A DNA stretch of 11,861 bases from Chloroflexota bacterium. GTDB taxonomy: Bacteria > Chloroflexota > Dehalococcoidia > GIF9 > UBA5629. Below are positions 1 through 6,197 of this stretch, piece by piece. The notes under the pieces were generated by a model, which did not search any database, was not told where the DNA came from, and saw only the letters and a program-made list of their open reading frames with translations. The DNA lies in assembly GCA_020354105.1 (NCBI GenBank), contig CP070642.1:422328-434188 (forward strand), read 5' to 3'. The position numbers were made by a program, and so were the translations under genes. Positions within the stretch are counted from its first letter, which is position 1, and each line of letters begins with the position of its first letter.

Positions 1-25
1 CTGGCAGTTTCTGATGTTTTAGCTA

Positions 26-69
26 GTAGGCCGTACAGGATTCGAACCTGTGACACCCTGATTAAAAGT
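26..69 (-). repeat. Left arm of 44-bp inverted repeat: orphan 3' half of tRNA-Lys
   Basis: Read on the minus strand this is the last part of a tRNA, from the anticodon loop (CTTTTAA, anticodon TTT, Lys) through the T arm (ACAGG-TTCGAAT-CCTGT) to the acceptor ACGGCCT plus discriminator A. It is identical over 44 bases to the reverse complement of 222-265. No D arm or 5' acceptor half follows on the minus strand beyond 69, and the 3' end reads ACTA instead of ACCA, so this is not a working tRNA gene. The identity begins at the anticodon loop, where tyrosine integrases commonly cross over in tRNA genes. I infer an attachment-site remnant. Confidence 0.75.
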
Positions 70-104
70 TAGTGGGTAGGAAAATAGATAGGAAAGGAGG
101 TGAA

Positions 105-152
105 ATGAGCTATTCTGACACCCTGACTAGGGTTGATACCCTGATTCGATGA
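105..152 (+). CDS. 15-codon ORF behind an ideal Shine-Dalgarno
   Basis: The ORF encodes MSYSDTLTRVDTLIR and stops at TGA (150-152). It is preceded by AAAGGAGGTGA at 93-103, an uninterrupted complement of the 16S rRNA 3' end, with GGAGG four bases from the ATG. No other start in the window has a ribosome-binding site this strong. After the TGA the same frame stays open through the right tRNA-Lys fragment to a TAG at 294-296, so this may be the start of a longer gene broken by one stop codon or by deletion, probably an element gene lost with the mobile element. It could also be a true micropeptide. I recognise no family. Confidence 0.3.
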   Translation: MSYSDTLTRVDTLIR

Positions 153-168
153 AAAATTCAGGGTGGTT
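116..168. repeat. TGACACCCTGA repeat cluster with hairpin
   Basis: The 11-mer TGACACCCTGA occurs exactly at 51-61 and 116-126, with one mismatch (TGATACCCTGA) at 134-144, inverted and exact at 230-240, and inverted and partial at 158-168. The outer copies lie inside the tRNA-derived arms; the inner ones lie between them. ACCCTGA at 138-144 and TCAGGGT at 158-164 can form a 7-bp hairpin. Short direct and inverted motifs around a tRNA attachment core resemble recombinase-binding sites, but no recombinase gene is visible here. Confidence 0.5.
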
Positions 169-217
169 TTGCCGCATTTAGCTACAAATTACAGGACCAG
201 GATCAACAAAAAGGCAC

Positions 218-267
218 GCTGACTTTTAATCAGGGTGTCACAGGTTCGAATCCTGTACGGCCTACCA
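218..267 (+). repeat. Right arm: orphan 3' half of tRNA-Lys(TTT) with encoded CCA
   Basis: Bases 222-265 are the perfect inverted partner of 26-69. This copy is more complete. GCTGA (218-222), loop CTTTTAA (223-229, anticodon TTT at 225-227) and TCAG form an anticodon arm. ACAGG/CCTGT (240-244/252-256) form the T stem around TTCGAAT, and acceptor ACGGCCT (257-263), discriminator A and CCA (265-267) follow. The upstream bases (about 188-217) give no D arm and no AGGCCGT 5' acceptor strand, so a full tRNA cannot be folded. It reads as the tRNA-side remnant of a tRNA-Lys integration site. Confidence 0.75.
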
Positions 268-374
268 ACTGCTCAGATAAGTTTAACAAAAGTTAGCTGA
301 TCATTTCTTTCCGTCTGGAGATTTCATATTTATCTGACCTTGATTAAATTGGCACGATCTAGCAAATAAAGGCA

Positions 375-403
375 TTGGGTTTGAGGAGCAAGTCTGATAA
401 AAT
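375..403 (+). promoter_or_regulatory. Putative promoter upstream of the STT3 gene
   Basis: TTGGGT (375-380), 17 bases, then TAAAAT (398-403), with TG one base ahead of the -10 box (extended -10). The predicted start near 410 gives a leader of about 74 bases. A second, weaker pair, TTGGCA (447-452), 15 bases, TATAAC (468-473), would start near 480, only about four bases before the ATG at 484. The rest of 268-483 holds no gene that I can support. Confidence 0.4.
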
Positions 404-483
404 ACCCAGGCAAGGTCATGATTCATTGATAATCTACTATCTCAAGTTGGCAAAGGCCAAAATTAGATATAACATCCTGGTGA

Positions 484-2856
484 ATGAGATGGTTTTGGAT
501 AAGTGATTTATATATGCAGCAGATAGAGAAAAACAGAAACAATCTGCCGATAATCATAGGCATCTCACTGGCTATCTTATTTGTGCTCGCCTTGTGTCTC
601 AGGTTTGGCTTTGTCATAGACAAAGTCTTTGTTGACGATTACGTGAAATTTGCTGGAACCGATGCCTATTACCATATGCGCTTGGTAGAGAATATGTCAC
701 ATAATTTCCCAGAGCGCATCACCTTTGACCCTTATACATATTACCCCCATGGCGCACAAACACCTTGGCCTCCCCTGTTCGATTGGTTGATTATCGGCAT
801 AGCCTGGATATTCAGCTTAGGCGCGCTATCACAACATGCATTGGAAACCGTGGGCGCTTGGCTACCAGCGATATTGGGCGCCGCAACAGTAATACCAGTC
901 TATTTTATTGGCAAAGCACTTCTAAATCATTGGGTTGGCCTTCTCTCAGCTGCTTTGATTGCTATTCATCCGGGCGGCTTTCTAACACGCTCACTGCTCG
1001 GCTTCTGTGACCATCATGCTGCTGAAACACTATTTTCCACACTGACCATGCTATTTCTCATTCTGGGCCTTAAAAGCGCCAAGGACAGAGGACTAACGTT
1101 CGACAAACTGCGTTGGCAAAACTTACCATCTATTGGCAAACCAGTGCTGTACTACCTTTTGTCCGGACTTCTTCTCGGAGCTTATCTCTTAACTTGGTCA
1201 GGCGGACTCTTGCTGATATTAGTTCTTTTCACGTACTTTATAGCTCAATCAATTATTGACCATTTGAGAGGCAAGTCGATTGATTATCTGGTGATTGCCG
1301 CTCTTCCCTTGTTTATCATTGGTGGAACAATCAGCTTGCCCTCTCTCACAAAATTATGGACAGGTCATTGGTTTATGCTTGCTTTACCCATAGCCATACT
1401 AACTCCGGTGATATTAAACGTCATCTCCAGGCTATTGGTTAAAATAAAATTGGCCCGAATCTATTATCCTGTGATCTTGGTTGGGATAGGATTGGCTGGA
1501 TTAGCAACTCTCTGGATTTTCAGTCCTGATTTACTTAAATCATTGTTAAATGCATTCAACTACATTTTCCCACGCCAAGCAACTATGGACATTTGGGAAG
1601 CACAACCGCTCCTTTTCCCATTCGGGAAATTCTCTCTGTCATTTGTTTGGAGTCAATACACCACCGGCTTCCTGCTTAGCCTTATTTCTATGGGCATAAT
1701 CACCTACTCTGCCATCAAGCAAGACCGTGTTGAAAAGGTACTCCTGCTGGTATGGAGTTTTATGATGCTCCTTGCAGTCATGGGACAGAGTCGCTATGGC
1801 TACTACTTCGCAGTTAATGTAGCGCTGCTGACGGGTTACCTATCCTGGCATATAATCCAATTTTTCAGTCCCAAAGAAACGAATAGCAAGCCAGCAGAGA
1901 TATCAGGCAAAATTAGCAAAAAGAAAGCAGCCCGGAGGAAGCTTCAACAAAGCTCTGCTGGTAGCAGCAAGGGCTGGCCAAAGATTATTCTGGGAACGGC
2001 AATTGTTCTCCTGCTAGTTTTTGTTCCCAATATAACTGAGGCAACAAAATATGCCAAGCAACTGCCCTTATCACCTGATTATGTCTGGCACGAATCTCTT
2101 TCTTGGATGCGAGATAATACGCCAGACCCCTTTGACAACCCCGATTTCTACTACGAAATCTATGAACCACCCGCACCGGGCGAAGACTACAGCTATCCTG
2201 ATTCTGCTTATGGAGTAATGGTGTGGTGGCAATACGGGCATTGGGTAACTCAAATTGCTCATCGAATACCCACCGCCAACCCATTTCAGCAAGGCGCCCA
2301 AACAGCAGCGCAGTTCTTAACAGCCCAGGATGAAGCTTCTGCTAATGCCATTCTCGACAAGCTGGGAGTAAGATACGTCTTTGTTGACGAGATGATAGCA
2401 ACGGGGTTTTTCGGCACAGCAACCTGGGCGGGGCTCAACGAGACCGACTTTTATGATGTGTACTATGCACAACAAGGTGGAGCGTTGATGCGGACAACCT
2501 TTTACCACCCAGAGTATTACCGTTCAATGTGTGTCAGGCTTTACAATTTTGATGGCAAAGAGATAGTTCCCGATGAATGTATGGTAATCTCCTACGAAGA
2601 AAAAACCGGACAGGATGACACAAAATACAAGCAAATCACCAGTTCGCGTACTTTTTCGACTTACGAAGAAGCAGAGGAATATATTTTTACACAAAAAAGT
2701 GCCGAACACAAGATAGTCAGTAGAAATCCATTTATCAGCCCCGTGCCACTGGACGAGCTAAAGCACTACAGACCGGCTTATGCCTCTGAGACCGAGTCAA
2801 TGCAAGCTGGCGTCGGCATGGTTCCAGTGCTGAAAATATTCGAATTCGAGAAATGA
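484..2856 (+). CDS. aglB: STT3/AglB-type oligosaccharyltransferase
   Basis: Catalytic subunit that moves a lipid-linked glycan onto Asn in N-x-S/T sequons on the outer face of the membrane. The 790 residues match a single-subunit AglB/STT3 in length. A multi-pass membrane part (about residues 20-525, with a Lys-rich loop near 465-500) is followed by an extracytoplasmic C-terminal domain. Visible motifs: GTDAYYHMRLVEN with metal-site Asp60; CDHHAAE (175-181), the second acidic motif; DIWE (369-372) at the SVSE/TIxE position; VDEMIATG (634-641) at the DK/MI position; and RLYNFDG near the end. The WWDYG signature reads WWQYG (581-585), losing the Asp that in known structures contacts the sequon +2 residue. 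The start is uncertain: ATG 484 has almost no SD, and ATG 514 (MQQIEKNR) also precedes the first membrane helix. It overlaps the next ORF by ATGA. The family is certain; N-glycosylation activity is inferred. Confidence 0.93.
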   Translation: MRWFWISDLYMQQIEKNRNNLPIIIGISLAILFVLALCLRFGFVIDKVFVDDYVKFAGTDAYYHMRLVENMSHNFPERITFDPYTYYPHGAQTPWPPLFDWLIIGIAWIFSLGALSQHALETVGAWLPAILGAATVIPVYFIGKALLNHWVGLLSAALIAIHPGGFLTRSLLGFCDHHAAETLFSTLTMLFLILGLKSAKDRGLTFDKLRWQNLPSIGKPVLYYLLSGLLLGAYLLTWSGGLLLILVLFTYFIAQSIIDHLRGKSIDYLVIAALPLFIIGGTISLPSLTKLWTGHWFMLALPIAILTPVILNVISRLLVKIKLARIYYPVILVGIGLAGLATLWIFSPDLLKSLLNAFNYIFPRQATMDIWEAQPLLFPFGKFSLSFVWSQYTTGFLLSLISMGIITYSAIKQDRVEKVLLLVWSFMMLLAVMGQSRYGYYFAVNVALLTGYLSWHIIQFFSPKETNSKPAEISGKISKKKAARRKLQQSSAGSSKGWPKIILGTAIVLLLVFVPNITEATKYAKQLPLSPDYVWHESLSWMRDNTPDPFDNPDFYYEIYEPPAPGEDYSYPDSAYGVMVWWQYGHWVTQIAHRIPTANPFQQGAQTAAQFLTAQDEASANAILDKLGVRYVFVDEMIATGFFGTATWAGLNETDFYDVYYAQQGGALMRTTFYHPEYYRSMCVRLYNFDGKEIVPDECMVISYEEKTGQDDTKYKQITSSRTFSTYEEAEEYIFTQKSAEHKIVSRNPFISPVPLDELKHYRPAYASETESMQAGVGMVPVLKIFEFEK

Positions 2857-3053
2857 AAGGATATATAAAGTGCCTTGCTCCGGCCAGAGGTTTTGGTGCT
2901 CGCCTTTACCCTCTGACTACAAGCAGGACCAAGGTATTACTTGAACATGCAGGCAAGCCACTAATGAATCACAGTGTGAAAGATGTTCCAAGAGACATCT
3001 CTTTTACTATCGCCACAAACAGGAAGCGCTAAGCTGAATTTCTCCGCTATTAA
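2853..3053 (+). pseudogene. Truncated sugar-phosphate nucleotidyltransferase
   Basis: The ATG at 2853 overlaps the STT3 stop (ATGA) and opens a 59-codon frame ending at TAA 3030-3032. The peptide carries the N-terminal signature of NDP-sugar pyrophosphorylases: MKGYIKCLAPARGFGARLYPLT contains the nucleotide-binding loop GFGARLYPLT (with about one extra residue before it), followed by TTSRTKVLLEHAGKPL with the family Lys, and FTIATNRK. In frame past the TAA, AEFLRY continues the expected pattern up to a second TAA at 3051-3053. Family members run to about 230-400 residues, and the remaining 80 bases before the next gene cannot hold the rest. It is therefore a 5' remnant left by a stop and a deletion. 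It originally supplied an activated sugar and was translationally coupled to the STT3 gene. Confidence 0.8.
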
Positions 3054-3076
3054 AATTAGAGTTACTATCTTATTAT

Positions 3077-3103
3077 TTGACATAGCGCTCATCCGAGTAT
3101 GAT
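3077..3103 (+). promoter_or_regulatory. Putative promoter of the first methyltransferase
   Basis: TTGACA (3077-3082, perfect -35), a 15-base spacer, and TATGAT (3098-3103, 5 of 6). The spacer is shorter than the preferred 17. The predicted start near 3110 leaves a leader of about five bases before ATG 3115, with no Shine-Dalgarno, so the message would be almost leaderless. It lies directly behind the pyrophosphorylase remnant. Confidence 0.4.
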
Positions 3104-3114
3104 GGCACGTTGAA

Positions 3115-3933
3115 ATGAGTAAGCTAAGTAGCGAAGCCGAGTATTGGAATCGTGTATCCGGCGGCTGGCATGTGAGGGGTTATTCTAATAAGCTCCTGGG
3201 TGAGCACAAGAGAAAGACTTACCTCAATCTGCTAGCCAGGTGGGTGGACATTACTGCTATGCAGAGGATTCTCAAGACAGACCTCTTCGCCGAAGCATTT
3301 GTCGTGGAGCAATTCCTTTTTGACATAGCTCAGGAAAATAGCAACATAATAGCATTCGACGTTGCCAGTGAAATCGTCACATTTGCAAAGAGTAACGCCG
3401 AACGTCATGGTGTGAACGGCGGCGAATATCTCTGCTGCGATGTAAAGCATATTCCACTCCAGGACAATAGCATTGACCTGATAATTTCTGATTCAACCTT
3501 AGATCACTTCCCTACTGAGGCAGATATCATTACTGCATTGATGGAACTGGGTCGTGTTCTCCGGACTGACGGGGTACTCATTCTCTCTATAGACAACAAG
3601 AGAAACCTGAGCTACCCCCCTTACTTCTTGATCCGCCTCTGGATGTGGTTAAAACTATCACCCTACTTTATTGGTCGTACCCTCGCACTCTCCAAATTAA
3701 AACATGTCCTTGAAGAAATAGGTCTGAACGTAGAGGAAAGCACTGCCATCCTCCATTACCCACACCCGGATGGGCTGGTACGATGGTTGGAACATAGTCT
3801 GCGAAAACTGGGCAGAGGTAAATTCGACAATGCGATCAGTAGAACATTGGCTTGCCTTGAAGGAATGGAGAAAAGGCGAATAAAATATCTAACGGGCAGA
3901 TATATTGCCGTTAAAGCAGTAAAGCGGAGATAG
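3115..3933 (+). CDS. Atypical class I SAM-dependent methyltransferase (copy A)
   Basis: 272 residues. The downstream core matches Methyltransf_11-type enzymes: IIAFDVASE with the acidic Asp82, the CCDVKHIPL segment (Asp109), IDLIISDSTLDHF (119-132), and ELGRVLRTDGVLILSID. In place of the usual glycine-rich motif I (DxGxGxG), the strand-loop reads ILKTDLFAEA (52-61). The same ten residues are found in the minus-strand paralogue at 5145-5957, so this is a family feature and not decay. The substrate is unknown; the C-terminal half (about 165-272) probably shapes it. There is no signal peptide. The ATG has no SD but lies just behind a -10 box. The dehydrogenase gene follows after one base. Location in a glycan locus suggests a sugar, lipid-carrier or amino-acid-derived acceptor, which is inference only. 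Confidence 0.85.
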   Translation: MSKLSSEAEYWNRVSGGWHVRGYSNKLLGEHKRKTYLNLLARWVDITAMQRILKTDLFAEAFVVEQFLFDIAQENSNIIAFDVASEIVTFAKSNAERHGVNGGEYLCCDVKHIPLQDNSIDLIISDSTLDHFPTEADIITALMELGRVLRTDGVLILSIDNKRNLSYPPYFLIRLWMWLKLSPYFIGRTLALSKLKHVLEEIGLNVEESTAILHYPHPDGLVRWLEHSLRKLGRGKFDNAISRTLACLEGMEKRRIKYLTGRYIAVKAVKRR

Positions 3934-3934
3934 T

Positions 3935-5122
3935 ATGGCGACACTATTTAGCGTAGAAGTACACGAGGACAAAAAGGTAACTGGCTATCTGGCTGTAGAC
4001 TCCCTGGTTAATGGGCGCTGCTATGGTGGGCTGAGAATATCCAGTGACATATCTACCGATTCGCTCATCCAGGCTGCGAGAACAATGACTCTCAAGTATG
4101 CTTTCGTAGGGCTGCCTTTTGGTGGAGCAAAAGCTGGGATTGTCGCTGACCCGGAGATGCCGCTGGCTGACAAAAGAGAGCTTCTGAGAATCTTCGGCCA
4201 TGCGTTAAGACCTATACTTCAAACCAGAACCTACATACCTGGTTGTGATTTGGGGGTTACTGACGATGACCTAAAATTCATGTTAGTGAGCAACGGCATC
4301 AGAGAATTGCCACGGAGTCTGGGACAAAATACTGGTTTTTACGCAGGGGTTACCGTCTTCACTGCCGCCACCACAGCCGCCAAACACATCGGCCTAGACC
4401 CAAACCATACCTCAGTAGCTATAGAAGGTTTTGGCAGTGTAGGTGGTTCAGCAGCTGAAGCTTTCTGGAGAACAGGCAGCAAGGTAATAGCCGTCTCTAC
4501 CAGTCGAGGTGCAATCTATAATAAGAGAGGATTAGATATAGGAGAGCTTCTAAATCTCAGCGGGCAAATGGGTAGCGATGTGGTAAATCATTTTCCAAAA
4601 GCAGAGCGAATAGACAAAAGTGAATTGGCTGCGCTATTGGTAGACATATTCTGCCCGTGTGCCCAATCACACAGCATTACTCAGAGAAATGCTGGACTTG
4701 TGTCTGCTAAAATAATAAGCCCCGGTGCAAATGCCCATACCACACCAAACGCAGAGCAGACATTATTTAAGAAAGGAATACTATCATTACCAGACTTTGT
4801 GGCCAACTGTGGCGGTGTTATGGCCGCCAGCATGAAACGGAGCGGGCTAAGCTATGATTTTGTTCAACGTTTCATAGAGCAAAAGTATGTACAAAAGGTT
4901 AATGACATGATCAAAGCAGCGGAAAATGAAAGCATGCCCATTAAAGAATATGCTGAGAAAATTACAGAGGAAAAGTTTCACCGCTTAAAGAAAGCGGCAG
5001 AAAAGAAAAGCATCAGTAGCAAGATCTTTAACTTCGCCTTGGATCTGTACCGCAATGGCATTATCCCATATCAATTAGTTACGCCCATCGCACCCAGATA
5101 TTTCGAGGAGAGGTTTAAATAA
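3935..5122 (+). CDS. Glu/Leu/Phe/Val dehydrogenase-like protein
   Basis: NAD(P)-dependent amino acid dehydrogenase family (oxidative deamination of an L-amino acid to the 2-oxo acid, or the reverse). 395 residues, with an N-terminus shorter than in typical glutamate dehydrogenases. Visible elements: YGGLR (30-34); MTLK with Lys54; the active-site Lys66 in PFGGAKAGI; CDLG with catalytic-type Asp105; Rossmann loop GFGSVGG (165-171); GANAHTTP (264-271); and NCGGV (291-295). Glutamate enzymes have Lys before GG (KGGxR) to hold the gamma-carboxylate and leucine enzymes have Leu; here it is Tyr30, so glutamate is doubtful. VSTSRG (187-192) lacks the acidic residue common after beta-2 (VSDS), which may affect NAD/NADP choice. 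SD GGAG (3926-3929) lies five bases before the ATG. Probably cotranscribed with the methyltransferase one base upstream. Confidence 0.88.
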   Translation: MATLFSVEVHEDKKVTGYLAVDSLVNGRCYGGLRISSDISTDSLIQAARTMTLKYAFVGLPFGGAKAGIVADPEMPLADKRELLRIFGHALRPILQTRTYIPGCDLGVTDDDLKFMLVSNGIRELPRSLGQNTGFYAGVTVFTAATTAAKHIGLDPNHTSVAIEGFGSVGGSAAEAFWRTGSKVIAVSTSRGAIYNKRGLDIGELLNLSGQMGSDVVNHFPKAERIDKSELAALLVDIFCPCAQSHSITQRNAGLVSAKIISPGANAHTTPNAEQTLFKKGILSLPDFVANCGGVMAASMKRSGLSYDFVQRFIEQKYVQKVNDMIKAAENESMPIKEYAEKITEEKFHRLKKAAEKKSISSKIFNFALDLYRNGIIPYQLVTPIAPRYFEERFK

Positions 5123-5144
5123 ATTTCCTGCCTCGGCAATCCAA

Positions 5145-5957
5145 CTATTCGGTATGCTTCATGGCTTTAGCTGCGATGAACTGCCCTGTTAAATATTTGG
5201 TCTTTTTATTCTCCAAGCCATCGAAAAAAGCCAGGCACTTTCTAATGAACCCATCGAAGCGAACTGGCGCAGCCTTACGGACTAGCGGAATAATTCTTCG
5301 GACAATGAAGCGGGGGTTATGTATGATAGCTGTGGTATCTGCAACTACAAATCCTGTGCTCGCCAGAGCTTTCTTAAGCTCTTCTATGGAATAGGTCCTG
5401 CCGACAAAAACCGGATATAGTCTCAAAAACAGCCATATCCTGAAGAGTGGTTCTGTGAAATTGCTCTTGTTGTCCATGGTAATAATCAATGTACCACCTG
5501 GTCTGAGAACACGACTTAGCTCAGATAAAGAAGTATCTATCTCGTGTGTATAATGAAAGTGGTCGAGTGTGGAATCTGAAACTATTAGGTCGAATGTATT
5601 ATTAGCAAAAGGTAACTTTCGAACGTCACAACTTACGTATTGTGCCGAAGAACGTGAGACATAGTGCAGTGTATTGGCTCTAGCCCTGCCAGTTACTTCA
5701 GTTGAGATATCTATTCCTACAACTCGAAGATTCGCTTGCAATAAATCCCAGAGGAAAGATCTGGATGGATGTACGGCCTCGGCAAAAAGGTCTGTCTTTA
5801 GTATTCTTTCGCTACCGGTGACATCGGTCCACTTTGCAATCAGGCCCGAATAAATTCTCCGGTGTTGCTCGGCAAGAAGTGGGTCAAAGTCTGGTCTGCC
5901 CGCCACTTCTTCAACAGCTTTGTCCCAGTATTCAGATTCGGATTTCTTTTCTGGCAT
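5145..5957 (-). CDS. Atypical class I SAM-dependent methyltransferase (copy B)
   Basis: Paralogue of the gene at 3115-3933, similar along its whole length: EYW at residues 9-11, ILKTDLFAEA at 52-61 in place of a glycine-rich SAM loop, GIDISTE, SCDVRKLPF, SDSTLDHF, LRPGGTLIITMDNK, FVGRT and KYLTG. A GTG at 5969-5967 would give 274 residues. I prefer ATG 5957 (270 residues) for two reasons: MPEKKSESEYW then aligns residue for residue with MSKLSSEAEYW of copy A, and the promoter at 5972-6000 predicts transcription starting near 5965, downstream of the GTG. There is no SD. It is convergent with the dehydrogenase gene, 22 bases apart. The substrate is unknown. Confidence 0.85.
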   Translation of the reverse strand: MPEKKSESEYWDKAVEEVAGRPDFDPLLAEQHRRIYSGLIAKWTDVTGSERILKTDLFAEAVHPSRSFLWDLLQANLRVVGIDISTEVTGRARANTLHYVSRSSAQYVSCDVRKLPFANNTFDLIVSDSTLDHFHYTHEIDTSLSELSRVLRPGGTLIITMDNKSNFTEPLFRIWLFLRLYPVFVGRTYSIEELKKALASTGFVVADTTAIIHNPRFIVRRIIPLVRKAAPVRFDGFIRKCLAFFDGLENKKTKYLTGQFIAAKAMKHTE

Positions 5958-5971
5958 TACTGCGTTCACTA

Positions 5972-6000
5972 ATTATATACTCTGAGCTATAGCACCACAA
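5972..6000 (-). promoter_or_regulatory. Sigma70-like promoter of methyltransferase copy B
   Basis: On the minus strand: TTGTGG (6000-5995), exactly 17 bases, then a perfect TATAAT (5977-5972). Predicted start near 5965, about eight bases before ATG 5957, so the message is nearly leaderless. Confidence 0.6.
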
Positions 6001-6116
6001 CGCATTAAGTATCAATAAAAGTTTTGCAGGTTACATCGCTGAATTTTGAATGTAGTAAGCATATAATAAACCATCTCGTCGCTAACAAGTACCCTCTTAA
6101 GCATGCAGTTAAAGTC

Positions 6117-6145
6117 TTGCATATACTACTAGAGCCAAGTATAAT
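6117..6145 (+). promoter_or_regulatory. Sigma70-like promoter of the flippase-acetyltransferase operon
   Basis: TTGCAT (6117-6122), 17 bases, then a perfect TATAAT (6140-6145). Predicted start near 6152 with a leader of about 46 bases. ATGCA (6103-6107) and TGCAT (6118-6122) form an inverted pair whose right half overlaps the -35 box, a possible but unproven operator. The spacer 5958-6197 between the divergent genes holds this and the opposing promoter and nothing else I can support. Confidence 0.6.
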
Positions 6146-6197
6146 CGCCAATGCGCTCAAAGTGCCCCGAATCGAAATCTGAATTATAAGGTTTTGC

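Noticed and set aside
188..267. Complete tRNA-Lys gene on the plus strand
   Set aside because: No D arm, no T8/A14/GG and no AGGCCGT acceptor strand upstream of 218; only the 3' half is present.
1..300. CRISPR array
   Set aside because: The 11-mer copies are irregularly spaced, in both orientations, and have no spacer structure.
423..623. Minus-strand 66-residue ORF opposite the STT3 start
   Set aside because: Overlaps the first membrane helix of the STT3 gene on the other strand; its hydrophobicity is a mirror effect.
5123..5144. Terminator between the convergent dehydrogenase and methyltransferase B genes
   Set aside because: TGCC-TC-GGCA is only a 4-bp stem with a 2-base loop and no T-run; no convincing intrinsic terminator was found here or at 8165-8173.
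5958..5969. GTG start (5969) for methyltransferase copy B
   Set aside because: It lies upstream of the predicted transcription start, and the ATG at 5957 aligns exactly with the start of copy A.
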